Shown: positions 34,582 through 44,089, counted from the stretch's first letter. The stretch: 64,000 nucleotides of DNA from JAWKRB01 sp041389885 (GCA_041389885.1 JAWKRB010000029.1:1-64000); one strand, 5' to 3'. Translations and numbers: made by a program. Notes: generated by a model from the letters alone, not told the origin.

Positions 34582-35298
34582 ATGAGGCCCACGCGAAACT
34601 CCCAGCGGCTGCAGCTCGTGCGGCGGGGCGATGACCCCGGTGATCCGCTGCCGCCGTGGATGACCCCTCGCGAGATCGCCGAGGCCCTGGCCGAGGGCAG
34701 GCCCGTGCCCGAGCCGGACTTCGACCGCTACCTCCCCGCGCGTCTTCGTCTGATCTCCGCCCGCCATTGGACCCCCGTGCGCGTGGCCGCCTTCGGCGCG
34801 CGCTGGCTCGAGGCGCGGGGCGCCCGCACGGTGGTCGACGTGGGGTCTGGGGCGGGAAAGTTCTGCGTCGCCGGCGCCCTCGCGAGCGGGTGCGCGTTCG
34901 CCGGCATCGAGCAGCGGGAGAGCCTCGTCGACGTGGCGCAGGGCCTCGCGCGGCTCTACCGGCTCTCCGAGCGCGTGACCTTCACCCGCGAGGTCTACGA
35001 CGGCGCCCTCCCCGCCGCGGACGCGTACTACCTGTTCAATCCCTTCGGCGAGAACATCCTCGACGCGCCCGAGCACATCGACCACGACGTCGAGCTCAGC
35101 GACCACCGCTACCTCCGCGACCTCGCCTCCATGGAGCGGGCCATGCGAGAGGCGCCGGTGGGCACGCACTTCTTGATGTTCAACGGCTTCGGCGGCGCGA
35201 TCCCCGACACCTACGATGAGGTGCGACCCGCGGCCGACACGCCAGACCTGCTCTCGCTCTGGCAGAAGGTTCGACCTCGAACGATCACCCGCCCGTGA
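34582..35298 (+). CDS. Class I SAM-dependent methyltransferase
   Basis: About 238 aa from the ATG at 34582; a GTG at 34531 would add 17 residues and neither has a clear ribosome site. Motif I is TVVDVGSGAGKFCVAGAL (GxGxG, S-adenosylmethionine binding), then an acidic strand end AGIEQRE, and a motif IV-like FNPFGEN. The fold reads as a small Rossmann methyltransferase of about 200 residues with a helical N-terminal extension (TPREIAEALAEGRPVPEPDFDRYLP). The substrate is unknown. It ends within the last 14 bp of the convergent YceI gene. Confidence 0.85.
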   Translation: MRPTRNSQRLQLVRRGDDPGDPLPPWMTPREIAEALAEGRPVPEPDFDRYLPARLRLISARHWTPVRVAAFGARWLEARGARTVVDVGSGAGKFCVAGALASGCAFAGIEQRESLVDVAQGLARLYRLSERVTFTREVYDGALPAADAYYLFNPFGENILDAPEHIDHDVELSDHRYLRDLASMERAMREAPVGTHFLMFNGFGGAIPDTYDEVRPAADTPDLLSLWQKVRPRTITRP

Positions 35299-35776
35299 CG
35301 AAGCGCAGCGAGAGGCGCAGGTCGACGCGCTCTCCCACGAGCACGCCGCCGGCCTCGAGGGCCGCGCCCCAGCCGAGGGTGAAGTCCTTTCGCTGAATCG
35401 CCCCGACGGCCTCGTAGGTCTCGCCGGATCCCCCTCGGCGCCGGGTGACCTTGAGCTCGACGTCGCGGGTCACCGCGCGGATCGTGAGCCGCCCGCGGAG
35501 GGTGAAGGCGTCGGCGGAGCCCGCGGTCTTCGCGCCCTCGAAGGTGATCGTGGGGTGCCTCGCGACGTCGAAGAATTCCGCCGAGCGGAGGAACGCGTCG
35601 CGGCCCTCGTCGCCGGTCTCGACGCTCGCGGCGTCGATCTCGGCGCGCACCGACTGCGAGTCGACCTCGACCGTCGCCGCCGCGCGGGTGAAGCGACCGT
35701 GTACCTTCGAGAACCTCAGGTGACGCACCGAGAACCCGACCTGCGAGGTCGGCGCGTCGAGGATCAGCGTGGTCAT
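35285..35776 (-). CDS. YceI-family protein
   Basis: 163 aa from the ATG at 35776, where TCCCTC on the plus strand (GAGGGA on the coding strand) lies just upstream. The sequence begins LDAPTSQVGFSVRHLRFSKVHGRF and continues with DVARHPTITFEG, GRLTIRAVTRDVELKV and DFTLGWG. These are the hallmarks of the YceI lipocalin-like beta-barrel, which binds polyisoprenoid lipids. No signal peptide is present in this copy, unlike the periplasmic E. coli protein, so it may be cytosolic. It is convergent with the methyltransferase gene. The next gene upstream on the same strand is the FKBP lipoprotein, 60 bp away. Confidence 0.93.
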   Translation of the reverse strand: MTTLILDAPTSQVGFSVRHLRFSKVHGRFTRAAATVEVDSQSVRAEIDAASVETGDEGRDAFLRSAEFFDVARHPTITFEGAKTAGSADAFTLRGRLTIRAVTRDVELKVTRRRGGSGETYEAVGAIQRKDFTLGWGAALEAGGVLVGERVDLRLSLRFVTGG

Positions 35777-35836
35777 GCGGTCCCTCGAGCGACCCCGCGG
35801 TCGTCGCGGGGCCGTCGGGGGAGGGTACACCCGCGC

Positions 35837-36640
35837 TCAGTGCGCGGCGGTGGCGGGCTGCGCGTCGGCGGGCAGGGAGGGGGACACCGTGGAGGGCTGC
35901 GCCGCGGCGCCCGGCTCGGCCCCCGCGCGGGCTTCGATGCCCACGAGCTCGACCTCGAAGTCGAGCGTCGCGCCCGCGGGGATGCGGCCAGGGCTGCGGT
36001 CGCCGTAGGCGATCTCGGCCGGGCACACCAGGCGCGCGCGAGAGCCCACGTGCATGAGCTGCACGCCCTCGGTCCAGCACGGGATCACGCCGGTGAGGGG
36101 GAAGGTGATGGGCGCGCGCGAGCTGTCGAACTCGGTGCCGTCGATGAGCTTGCCGCGGTAGTTCACCCGCACGGTGTCTTGCGCCGTGGGCTGCGGGCCG
36201 GTGCCGGCCTGGAGCTCGCGAAACACCAGCCCCGAGGGCAGGCGGCGCGCGCCGGCCTCGCCCGCGGCGCGCTCGGCGAAGGCGCGGCCGCGCGCGCGCT
36301 CGGCGGTGGCGCCCGCGGAGGCCTGGGCCTGGTCGCCGGCCATGCGGGTGCGGGCCATCTCGTTCACCCGGGGGCCCCAGGTGTCGAGCTCGACGAGGGG
36401 GCGGGAGCCGCCCACCTGGTCGCCGATGCCCCGCTGCACCACCGCGAGCTCCGCGGGGGTGAGGTGAAAGGGCCGCATGCGCTCGCCCATGATCAGCCCG
36501 AGCGCGTAGAGGGTGCGCTCGGTGTCATTCGCCAGCCCAGGGGCGGCGGCGGGGGTCGCGGTGGCGGCGGGGGTCGCGGTGCTCGAAGCACCCTTGCACG
36601 CGGTGAGCGCCAGGAGGGCGCCGACGATGATCCTTCGCAT
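35837..36640 (-). CDS. FKBP-type peptidyl-prolyl isomerase lipoprotein
   Basis: 267 aa. The lipoprotein signal ends at LLALTAC. After an Ala/Thr/Pro linker an FKBP_N-like helical dimerisation region spans about residues 38-125 and the FKBP_C catalytic domain about 133-235. The domain contains VRVNYRGKLIDGTEFDSS, the substrate-pocket strand GVIPCWTEGVQLMHVGSRARLVCP and the IAYGDRSPGRIPAGATLDFEVEL ending, all typical. It should catalyse proline cis/trans isomerisation and assist folding of exported proteins. The C-terminal 30 residues are a Pro/Ala tail. The tryptophan of the usual pocket is kept (PCW). It is the neighbour of YceI on the same strand. Confidence 0.95.
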   Translation of the reverse strand: MRRIIVGALLALTACKGASSTATPAATATPAAAPGLANDTERTLYALGLIMGERMRPFHLTPAELAVVQRGIGDQVGGSRPLVELDTWGPRVNEMARTRMAGDQAQASAGATAERARGRAFAERAAGEAGARRLPSGLVFRELQAGTGPQPTAQDTVRVNYRGKLIDGTEFDSSRAPITFPLTGVIPCWTEGVQLMHVGSRARLVCPAEIAYGDRSPGRIPAGATLDFEVELVGIEARAGAEPGAAAQPSTVSPSLPADAQPATAAH

Positions 36641-36764
36641 GAACGTTGGTGGATCCCTTCTTCCGCGCGACGAAGGCCCTCACACGGGCTTCCGCGTACC
36701 GCGGGCGCCGCGCGATACTTCGGAACCGCCTCTCGGGTCAACGTGGCCGTGCTAGCGTCGCGCC

Positions 36765-37487
36765 ATGCGTCGGGTGTCACCGGGTCTCGCCCTCGCGGCG
36801 GCGTCGCTCTCGCTGCTCCTCGCCGCGCCCGCGGGCGCCGTGGCCTTCGGCACCGCGCCGGTCACCGTCGAGCTCGGTGACGGGATGCGCGCGCGCCGCG
36901 TGCCGGCCCCCTGCAGCGGGGTGAACGGCGTCGGCTTCGGCGTCTGCGGGCGGTGGTCCGTCGAGGGCTTCAACATCCCCGCGGAGCTCCCCGTGGGGGA
37001 CGTGCGCATGTTCGCCCGCGCCCGGGGCGGCCGCGTCGCCATGGCCACGGCGGCCGGCCTCTGGCTCAGCGACGACCGCGGGGCGCGGTGGTCCCGCGCG
37101 CGGATGGACTCGCCGGTGACGCCGGTCGCGCTGGCCTTCGACGCCGACAGCGATTTCGGCGCCGCCGTGGGCCCCAACGGCACCGTCTGGACCACCCAAG
37201 ACCGCGGCGACACCTGGCGCGTGCGCCGCGACCGCTCGGGCCCCCCGCTGGTCGACGTGGTCGTGAGCGGGCGCGCCCTGGCCTTCAGCGACGCCCTGGG
37301 CGGCGTGTGGGTCTCCTTCGACGAAGGGGTCAGCGTGCGCACGCTCTGCGACGTGGCGCGGGGGCGCATGCCCGTGATGGCCGTGCACCGCGGGTCGATC
37401 TGGATCCACCTTGAGGGGCGCCGCTGGTGGCGCGTAGACGCGAATGGCACCCTCGAAGAGGTCGCCCGCTCGCCCTGGGGCGCTTAG
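36765..37487 (+). CDS. Secreted Ycf48-like/BNR beta-propeller protein
   Basis: 240 aa. A signal peptide ends near AAPAGAVAFG. The body has repeats of the sialidase/BNR (Ycf48) kind: WLSDDRGARWSRA, VWTTQDRGDTWRV and VWVSFDEGVS, that is (D)xGxxW blades. Ycf48-like proteins bind assembly intermediates; in myxobacteria, short BNR proteins are often found beside outer-membrane receptors. Its last 44 bp overlap the start of the TonB-dependent receptor gene in another frame, so the two are translated in a coupled way and probably act together at the outer membrane. The overlap is unusual and is reported as a finding. Confidence 0.85.
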   Translation: MRRVSPGLALAAASLSLLLAAPAGAVAFGTAPVTVELGDGMRARRVPAPCSGVNGVGFGVCGRWSVEGFNIPAELPVGDVRMFARARGGRVAMATAAGLWLSDDRGARWSRARMDSPVTPVALAFDADSDFGAAVGPNGTVWTTQDRGDTWRVRRDRSGPPLVDVVVSGRALAFSDALGGVWVSFDEGVSVRTLCDVARGRMPVMAVHRGSIWIHLEGRRWWRVDANGTLEEVARSPWGA

Positions 37488-39489
37488 CGCGGCGCTGCTT
37501 CTGGCGTCTGCGAGGGCGTCGGCTCAAGGCGCGCCCGAGCCCGAGCCCGAGCCCATCGGCGAGGCCACGGTGCGCCGCGCGACGCCGTCCCGCGAGCAGT
37601 TTCGCCGCGAGCTGGTGGCCGACGACCTGCGGCGCATGCCCGGCACCCGCGGCGACGCGCTCCTCGCGGTGCAGAACCTCCCTGGGGTGGGACGTCCGCC
37701 CTTCGGCCTCGGCGCGTTCATCCTCCGCGGGAGCGACCCCGAAGACTCGCTGGTGACCCTCGAGGGGCAGCCCTTCAGCTCGGCCTTTCACCTCTACGGC
37801 CTCGCGACGACCCTCGCGACCGACTTCATCGACCGCATCGAGCTGCTGCCCGGGAACTTCTCCGCGCGCTACGGCCGCGCCGCGGGCGGCGTGGTCGAGA
37901 TCACCCTCCGCGCGCCGCCGCGGGACCGACCCCGCGTGAGCGCCGACGTCGACCTCCTCGACGCCGGGGTGAGCGCGTCGATCCCCTTGGGGCGCAGGGC
38001 GTCTCTCGCCGCGGGGGTTCGCCGGAGCTACGTCGACGCGGTCCTCGCCCTGGTGTCTCCCGACACGGGCGGGAGCTCGTTCTCGCGGCTGCCGCGGTAC
38101 TGGGACTGGCAGCTCGCCCTCGACGCCGACCTCACCCCGCGCGACTCGCTGCGGGTCGTGGGCTCGGGCACCGACGACGTGCTCGGGATCAACTTCAGCG
38201 AGCCCGACCCCAACGACCCCACGCTCCGCGGCGAGGCGGCGAGCGAGGCGGGGTGGCACGGCGTGCAGCTCCGCTGGCGGCACCGCGCGAGCGACCGGGT
38301 CTCGCACACCCTCTCCCTCGCGGGCTGGACCCAGGCCACCGCGGTCACCGCCGGCGTCGACGTGCGCTACGAGGTCGAGACCTTCGCGCTCTCGCTGCGG
38401 GACGAGCTCGACCTCCGCGTGTCTCGCGCGCTGCGGCTCTACGCGGGCGTCGACGTCATCACCGGCACCACCCGCGCCGACGTGCGCGCGCCGCCGCTCT
38501 CGAGCTCGGGGATCACCGACCCCGTCGGCGCCACGGGCACCGTGCGCTACGCCGACGGATACGCCTTCGTGAACCCCGCGGGATACGTCGAGGCCGAGCT
38601 CACCCCGTGGCCCTCGCTGCGCGTGCTCGCGGGCGTGCGCGTCGACCACTTCTCCCGCTTCGACGCGACGCGGGTCGACCCCCGCATGGCGCTCACGGCG
38701 CGGGTCCACCCCAGGGTCGACCTGCGCGCGGGCTTGGGGTCGTACAGCACGCCGCCGCGGGGGTACTTCGTGATCCCTGGCTTCGGCAATCCGTCGCTGC
38801 AGCCCGAGCGATGGATGCACGCGGGGGCGGGCTTTCGCGTCGAGGTGGTGGAGCGGGTGCTCGAGGTCACGGGCGACGCGTTCTACAAGCGGGGCTTCGG
38901 CACCGTGGCGCCGTCGAGCGAGGTGGTGATCCGCGACGGGGTGGCGGAGGCCGAGCGCTTCTCGAACCGCGGCGAGGCCGAGGTCATCGGCGCGGAGTTT
39001 CTCATCCGCTTGCGCCCCAGGGGGATCCCGCTGCTGGGGTGGCTCTCGTACACGCACCAGCGCGCGCTGCGCAGGGACGGTCAGGCGCTCCCCTGGTACG
39101 AGTCGCCGTGGGACCAGCCGCACCTGCTCACGGCGGTCCTCGGCGCGGTGCTGCCGCGGGGCTGGGAGGTGGGGGCGCGGGCGCGGTGGACCTCAGGGCT
39201 CACCGAGCCGCGGGTGATCGGCGCGCTCTACGACGCCGACCACGACGTGTCGCTCACCCGCGTGGCGCCCTACGACCCCGCGCGGCTGCCGGACTTCTTC
39301 GCCCTCGACCTGCGGGTGTCGAAGCGCTTTCGCTGGGGGCCCGTGCGCTTCGAGGCGATCCTCGAGGTGCTGAACGTCACCAACCACAGCAACGTCGAGA
39401 GCCGGGTGTACTCGCACGACCGACGCACCAGCGTGCCCGTGACGGGCCTGCCGATTCTGCCGCTGCTGGGGCTTCGCGGGGAGTACTGA
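37444..39489 (+). CDS. TonB-dependent outer-membrane receptor
   Basis: 681 aa, start inside the preceding gene. A signal peptide (LSAALLLASARASA) is followed by an acidic EPEPEPEP stretch. A plug domain spans about residues 45-150 (GDALLAVQNLPGV, LGAFILRGSDPEDS, IELLPGNFSARYGRAAGGVVEI). The remainder is an outer-membrane beta-barrel (about 22 strands expected) ending in an aromatic residue (GLRGEY). Such receptors bind siderophores, cobalamin, oligosaccharides or peptides outside and import them with TonB-ExbBD energy. No clear TonB box could be read between the signal and plug. Substrate unknown; the fused-frame partner upstream is a Ycf48-like protein. Confidence 0.93.
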   Translation: MAPSKRSPARPGALSAALLLASARASAQGAPEPEPEPIGEATVRRATPSREQFRRELVADDLRRMPGTRGDALLAVQNLPGVGRPPFGLGAFILRGSDPEDSLVTLEGQPFSSAFHLYGLATTLATDFIDRIELLPGNFSARYGRAAGGVVEITLRAPPRDRPRVSADVDLLDAGVSASIPLGRRASLAAGVRRSYVDAVLALVSPDTGGSSFSRLPRYWDWQLALDADLTPRDSLRVVGSGTDDVLGINFSEPDPNDPTLRGEAASEAGWHGVQLRWRHRASDRVSHTLSLAGWTQATAVTAGVDVRYEVETFALSLRDELDLRVSRALRLYAGVDVITGTTRADVRAPPLSSSGITDPVGATGTVRYADGYAFVNPAGYVEAELTPWPSLRVLAGVRVDHFSRFDATRVDPRMALTARVHPRVDLRAGLGSYSTPPRGYFVIPGFGNPSLQPERWMHAGAGFRVEVVERVLEVTGDAFYKRGFGTVAPSSEVVIRDGVAEAERFSNRGEAEVIGAEFLIRLRPRGIPLLGWLSYTHQRALRRDGQALPWYESPWDQPHLLTAVLGAVLPRGWEVGARARWTSGLTEPRVIGALYDADHDVSLTRVAPYDPARLPDFFALDLRVSKRFRWGPVRFEAILEVLNVTNHSNVESRVYSHDRRTSVPVTGLPILPLLGLRGEY

Positions 39490-39508
39490 CGGGGGGAGGG
39501 CGGAGGGA

Positions 39509-40021
39509 TCAGCCGTCGACGACGGTGACCTTCTCCATGCGCACGGGGGGGGTGGGGCGGTCCTCGTGGTCGGTCGGCGTGCGGCCCAGGCGCTCGACCA
39601 CGTCCATCCCCGAGATCACGCGGCCGAAGACCGGGTGCTTCGACGCGCCGGGGGTGAACCAGTCGAGGTAGTGGTTGTGCACGGTGTTGATGAAGAACTG
39701 GCAGCTCCCGCTGTTGGGGCGTCCGGTGTTCGCCATCGAGAGCGTGCCGGGCTCGTTGGAGAGCCGGGCGGTGTGCTCGTCGGGGATGGTCCCGTCGGGG
39801 CCGTCGCCGGTGCCCGCGAGGCGGCTCCGGGGGTCGCGGCTGTGGGGGCAGCCGAACTGGATCATGAACTTGTCGATGACCCGGTGAAAGTGCAGCCCGT
39901 CGTAGAAGCCCGACTTCGCGAGCTTGATGAAATTGCCAGCGGTGATGGGCATCTGATCGACGAAGAGCTCGACGGTGATGTCGCCCATGGAGGTCTGGAG
40001 GATCGCGGTGGGGTTCGCCAT
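39509..40021 (-). CDS. Cyclophilin-type peptidyl-prolyl isomerase
   Basis: 170 aa, the size of a single-domain bacterial cyclophilin. Conserved elements are FVDQMPITAGNFIKLAKSGFYDGLHFHRVIDKFMIQ, of which the HFHRV residues including Arg are catalytic, then the GTIPDE loop, GTLSMANTGRPNSGSCQFFI (binding of the proline substrate) and HPVFGRVISGMDVV. No signal peptide, so cytoplasmic. It catalyses proline isomerisation. It lies between the TonB receptor gene (convergent, 19 bp) and the Asp/Pro-repeat lipoprotein gene on the same strand; it is probably an independent unit or shares the promoter upstream of that lipoprotein. Confidence 0.96.
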   Translation of the reverse strand: MANPTAILQTSMGDITVELFVDQMPITAGNFIKLAKSGFYDGLHFHRVIDKFMIQFGCPHSRDPRSRLAGTGDGPDGTIPDEHTARLSNEPGTLSMANTGRPNSGSCQFFINTVHNHYLDWFTPGASKHPVFGRVISGMDVVERLGRTPTDHEDRPTPPVRMEKVTVVDG

Positions 40022-40086
40022 GGGCGCGGACGTTACACCGACTCTGCGACGATTTCGCGCTCGCGATCAGACGCCTCCGCGGCGCC

Positions 40087-41325
40087 TCACTCCACGACCG
40101 GCTCCGCGACGAGCAGCGCGTCGCCGCCTCGGGGCACGCCCACCGAGAGGGTGAGCTCCCGGTCGCGGTCGGGCGCGCCGTCGAGGGTGATCGCGGTGCT
40201 CCCGTCGCGCAGCCCGACCCCTCGCGCGTCGCAGAATTCCGCGCAGCCCTCGCGCGCGCCGAGGGTGAGGCCCTCGCCCCACGCGGTCACCGTCATGCGC
40301 GTCCCGCGAGGCACGATCACCCGCGCGTACACCGCGTCGGACACCGCGCCGCAGTAGCTGTCGGCGCCGAGGCTCCGGCCCCCGCGCAGGGTCACGGGCA
40401 CGCGCGGCCTGACCTCGGGCGCGGTCTCGCAGCGGCTCTCGGGGCCCTCCTCGACCGACGCGGCGCGGAGCGTGTAGCGCGCGCCCTGGGGCGTGGCCGC
40501 GCTCACCACCACGCGGTGGTCGCCCGGCTCGAGCAGCGCGCGAATCGAGGTCCCAGGCGGGGCGCAGGTGACCGAGGGCGCGTCGCAGCTCGCGCGGAGC
40601 GACACCGCGAGCCCGCTGGGGGAGGGCGCCTCGCCCTCGAGCCACACGGCGACGTAGCCGCGGCGCGCGACGCGGAGCGTGTACGCCTCCGACGCCGAGG
40701 GGACCTCGCGCTGGCACTCGGAGATCATCGCGACGGGGGCGCCGTCGAGGTCACCGCTCCCGCCGCGCCCGTCGAGGGTCAGCGACCGGGTGGGCGCCTC
40801 GCAGCGCTCGCGGTAGAGACCGAAGCGCCCGCCGAAGGAGTGCGTGGCGTAGCTCCCGCTCATCGCGTCGCAGCCGGTCAGGCTGCCGTTGAAGGCGAAC
40901 CCGACGCTGCTCCCCGACTCGCCGACGGTGAAGCGCACCTCGCCGCTGCGGCTCAGGGAGCCCCGCGTGAGCGCGCCAGAGGGGCGCTCTCCCACGCCCG
41001 TGACCGCGCCCGTGAAGCGCATCCGGATCGCCGAGCGCGACTCGCCGTGACCAGGCTCGCCGTAGCTCCACCAGCCGCTCCATCGCCCCGCGAGCTCGCA
41101 GCGCGCGGGCGCGTCGGGCGCGTCGGGCGGGGGAGAGGGCGCGTCGGGCGCGTCGGGCGCGTCGGGTGGGGGAGAAGAAGCGTCGGGCGCGTCGGGCGGG
41201 GGAGAGGGCGCGTCGGTCGGGGTGCCGCCGTCGCCCGAGGGAGGGCGCGCGAGCGAGGCGCCGCACGCCGTGAGGAGGAGGGACAGCGCCGCGAGGCGAA
41301 GAGAAGAACCAGCGTCATGGACCAT
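40087..41325 (-). CDS. Lipoprotein with PPPDAPDA repeat stalk
   Basis: 412 aa. The lipoprotein signal ends at LSLLLTAC. Residues about 36-76 are a stalk of repeated PPPDAPDA units. The following domain has a WSGWWSYGE opening and many Cys; the rest is beta-rich with tandem, fibronectin-like or PPC-like units (for example YTLRVARRGYVAVWLEGE and LEPGDHRVVVSAATPQG). I do not recognise a named family. It is probably displayed on the cell surface, like the other lipoproteins of this region. The stalk length may vary by slippage of its repeat (41109-41215). Confidence 0.82.
   Translation of the reverse strand: MVHDAGSSLRLAALSLLLTACGASLARPPSGDGGTPTDAPSPPPDAPDASSPPPDAPDAPDAPSPPPDAPDAPARCELAGRWSGWWSYGEPGHGESRSAIRMRFTGAVTGVGERPSGALTRGSLSRSGEVRFTVGESGSSVGFAFNGSLTGCDAMSGSYATHSFGGRFGLYRERCEAPTRSLTLDGRGGSGDLDGAPVAMISECQREVPSASEAYTLRVARRGYVAVWLEGEAPSPSGLAVSLRASCDAPSVTCAPPGTSIRALLEPGDHRVVVSAATPQGARYTLRAASVEEGPESRCETAPEVRPRVPVTLRGGRSLGADSYCGAVSDAVYARVIVPRGTRMTVTAWGEGLTLGAREGCAEFCDARGVGLRDGSTAITLDGAPDRDRELTLSVGVPRGGDALLVAEPVVE
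41109..41215 (-). repeat. Low-complexity repeat encoding PPPDAPDA units
   Basis: On the plus strand GGCGCGTCGGGCGCGTCGGG and GGCGGGGGAGAG units alternate about three times. They encode the Asp/Pro/Ala stalk of the lipoprotein. Copies are similar but not identical. Confidence 0.7.
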
Positions 41326-41457
41326 CGCCCGCGGGAGTGGCCGCGCCGGCGACCTCCCGTCGCAGAATCGCGCGCCAGGGGCGTCGCGGCGAGGGGACCC
41401 GCCGCCCGCGGGTGCGCGTTGTTCGATTCAGCCGCGGTGTGGGTCTACTCTCCCCGC

Positions 41458-44085
41458 ATGGCCTCAACACGAACCTTCGCCCTCGCCTTCGCCCTCGCGG
41501 CGTCGGGTTGCAGCTTTGATACCGAGCGCTTCACCGCAGACGCCTCGTCTCGCGACGCTCAGGCGGTCGTCGACCGACCTGGGATCGACGTCGTCGGTCC
41601 AGACGTCGCCGGCCAGGACGTCGTCAGTCCCGACGTCGTCGGTCCGGACGTCGTCGCGCCGCCCGACGCGGGGCCGACCGACGCGCCCGCCGCCGACGTG
41701 CTCTCGTGCGGCGACGCTGGCCCCTGCGCCATCGGCACGCTCTGCTGCGACGGCCGCTGCATCGACGTGCAGGCCGACCGCGCCAACTGCGGCGCCTGCG
41801 GCAACGCCTGCGCCGGCACGCAGACCTGCTGCGCGGGCGCCTGCCAGAACACCGAGGCCAGCGCGACGAACTGCGGCGCGTGCAACACCGTGTGCGAGTT
41901 CGTGAACGCCACCGCGGCGTGCCGCGCGGGGCAGTGCGCCATCGACCAGTGCGCGATGGGCTTCGGCGACTGCAACATGAACGGCGTCGACGGGTGCGAG
42001 GCCGAGTTCTCCAGCGACGCGATGAACTGCGGCGCCTGCGGCACGCGCTGCGCCGCGGGGGTCAACGCCACGGCGACCTGCTCGGCGGGCGTGTGCGAGC
42101 TGAGCTGTCAGCAGGGCTTCGCCGACTGCGACCGAAACCCCGCGAACGGCTGCGAGGCGAGCACCACGTCGCCCGCGAGCTGCGGCGCCTGCGGCAACGT
42201 GTGCGCCGCCCCGGCCAACGCCGCGGCGACCTGCACCGCCGGCACCTGCGGCTTCACCTGCAACGCGGGCTTCGCCGACTGCGACGGGCTCAGCGCCAAC
42301 GGGTGCGAGGTGAACATCGGCGTGAGCGCCGACAACTGCGGGAGCTGCGGCGTGAGCTGCACGCGCCCCAACGCGACGGGCACCTGCCAGAGCGGCGCCT
42401 GCACCCTCGTCTGCGCGACGGGCTTCGCCAACTGCGACGGCGACGCGAGCAACGGCTGCGAGCGCCCCGTCGCCAACGACGCGGCGAACTGCGGCGCCTG
42501 CGGCCGCGCCTGCCCCTCCGGACAATTCTGCAGCTCGGGCACCTGCATGAACACCTGCGCCTCGCCGACGACGCTGTGCGCCGGCGCCTGCGTCGACACC
42601 CGCAGCGACGCGCGCAACTGCGGCCGCTGCGGCAACGCCTGCCCGAGCCCCGCGAACGGCGTCGCGGCCTGCGTCAACTCGGTGTGCGGCCTCGGCGCGT
42701 GCCGCGCGGGCTTCGGCAACTGCGACGGCAACGCGGCCAACGGCTGCGAGGTGAACCTCAACACCTCGACGGCGCACTGCGGCGCCTGCCGCGACGCGTG
42801 CAGCACCGCCAACGCGACGCCGGCCTGCGCCTCGGGCAACTGCAACCTCACCTGCGCCTCGGGCTTCGCCGACTGCGACCGCGACGTCGACAACGGCTGC
42901 GAGACCAGCACGCGCACGGCGGACAACTGCGGCGTCTGCGGACGCGCCTGCGTGACGGCCAACGCGACCCCGAGCTGCTCGACCGGCACCTGCGCCGTGG
43001 GGACCTGCAATTCGGGCTTCGCCGACTGCGACCGCAACGCGACGAACGGGTGCGAGGTCAACACCACCAGCGACAACTCGAACTGCGGCGCGTGCGGCAA
43101 CGTGTGCCGTACCGGCACCGCGTGCAGCCGCGGCGTGTGCAGCAGCGTGTGCGCGACGGGCCTGACCTTCTGCAGCGGCCGCTGCGTCGACCTGCAGAGC
43201 GACCGCTCGAACTGCGGCGCCTGCGCGCGCGCGTGCTCGACGACGCCGCTGTTCCTGACGTGCAACCGCGGCGCGTGCGGGCTGCCGCCGCCCGTCAACG
43301 ACACCTGCGCGAACGCCACGGTGATCAACCTGGCCGCGGGCACGAACATCAACCTCTCGGCGTCGACCCTCTTCGCCAACCACGACATGAACGCGCCGTG
43401 CTTCGGCGCGGGGCTCGGCGACGTGTTCTTTCGGTTCACGCTGACCCGCCGCGAGGTGGTCTACGCCGACACCTTCGGCGCGTCGTTCAACACCAAGCTC
43501 TTCTTCGCGAGCTCGTGCACGGCGCCGCTCACCCGCACGGCTCAGACCGGCGAGCTGCTCTGCGACGACAACCTCGGGAGCGGCTGCACCCAGGGCGGCA
43601 CGGCCTCGCAGGTCGTCGCGGTGCTCCCCGCGGGGACGTATTACCTGGTGCTCTCGGTGCAGTCGGGCAGCGCGGGCAGCGCGACGATTCATTTTCAGCA
43701 CCTCCCCGCGGGCAACGGCGCGGTGAACTTCCTCTCGGCCAACTCGGGGGTGATCACGGGCACCACGAGCGGCAGCGGGCTCGTGCGCAGCTCGACCTGC
43801 GGCGGCAGCGGCCCCGAGGCCACGTGGTTCTGGGTCACCTGCCTCGGGTCCGCGGGCGGCAACATGTCGGTCACCACCTGCAGCCGCGCGTCGTGGGACA
43901 CCGTGCTCCACGTCTCCCACGGCAGCGGCGCGGTGGCCTGCAACAACGACTCGGCCTGCGGGTCGCAGTCGCTCCTGACGGCGCCGGTGCCCGCGGGCGC
44001 GGGGCTGCACCTCCTCTACGTCGACGGCTTCAGCACCGCGCAGGGCGCGTTCTCGGCCTCGTACAGCCGCCCGGCCATTCAGTAG
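41458..44085 (+). CDS. Large Cys-rich (Stig1-like) lipoprotein with PPC-like domains
   Basis: 875 aa. The ATG at 41458 opens a lipoprotein signal ending at ASGC. A stalk rich in PDV and PDA units follows (about residues 20-78). From about 80 to 605 there are roughly a dozen Cys-rich modules with the recurring NCGACGxxC spacing and a GFxDCDxxxxNGCE unit, the pattern of Stig1-like repeats seen in many myxobacteria. About 615-875 hold two beta-sandwich (PPC-like) domains. It is predicted to be exported, disulfide-rich and surface-anchored, suited to adhesion or to cell-cell contact; function unproven. A paralog lies at 49154. Many modules end with ATCxAGxC or similar. Confidence 0.9.
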   Translation: MASTRTFALAFALAASGCSFDTERFTADASSRDAQAVVDRPGIDVVGPDVAGQDVVSPDVVGPDVVAPPDAGPTDAPAADVLSCGDAGPCAIGTLCCDGRCIDVQADRANCGACGNACAGTQTCCAGACQNTEASATNCGACNTVCEFVNATAACRAGQCAIDQCAMGFGDCNMNGVDGCEAEFSSDAMNCGACGTRCAAGVNATATCSAGVCELSCQQGFADCDRNPANGCEASTTSPASCGACGNVCAAPANAAATCTAGTCGFTCNAGFADCDGLSANGCEVNIGVSADNCGSCGVSCTRPNATGTCQSGACTLVCATGFANCDGDASNGCERPVANDAANCGACGRACPSGQFCSSGTCMNTCASPTTLCAGACVDTRSDARNCGRCGNACPSPANGVAACVNSVCGLGACRAGFGNCDGNAANGCEVNLNTSTAHCGACRDACSTANATPACASGNCNLTCASGFADCDRDVDNGCETSTRTADNCGVCGRACVTANATPSCSTGTCAVGTCNSGFADCDRNATNGCEVNTTSDNSNCGACGNVCRTGTACSRGVCSSVCATGLTFCSGRCVDLQSDRSNCGACARACSTTPLFLTCNRGACGLPPPVNDTCANATVINLAAGTNINLSASTLFANHDMNAPCFGAGLGDVFFRFTLTRREVVYADTFGASFNTKLFFASSCTAPLTRTAQTGELLCDDNLGSGCTQGGTASQVVAVLPAGTYYLVLSVQSGSAGSATIHFQHLPAGNGAVNFLSANSGVITGTTSGSGLVRSSTCGGSGPEATWFWVTCLGSAGGNMSVTTCSRASWDTVLHVSHGSGAVACNNDSACGSQSLLTAPVPAGAGLHLLYVDGFSTAQGAFSASYSRPAIQ

Positions 44086-44089
44086 CGGG

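Noticed and set aside
41464..44010. Minus-strand open frame of about 850 codons
   Set aside because: Antisense shadow of the large Cys-rich lipoprotein; Arg/Ala/Val-rich with no recognisable domains.
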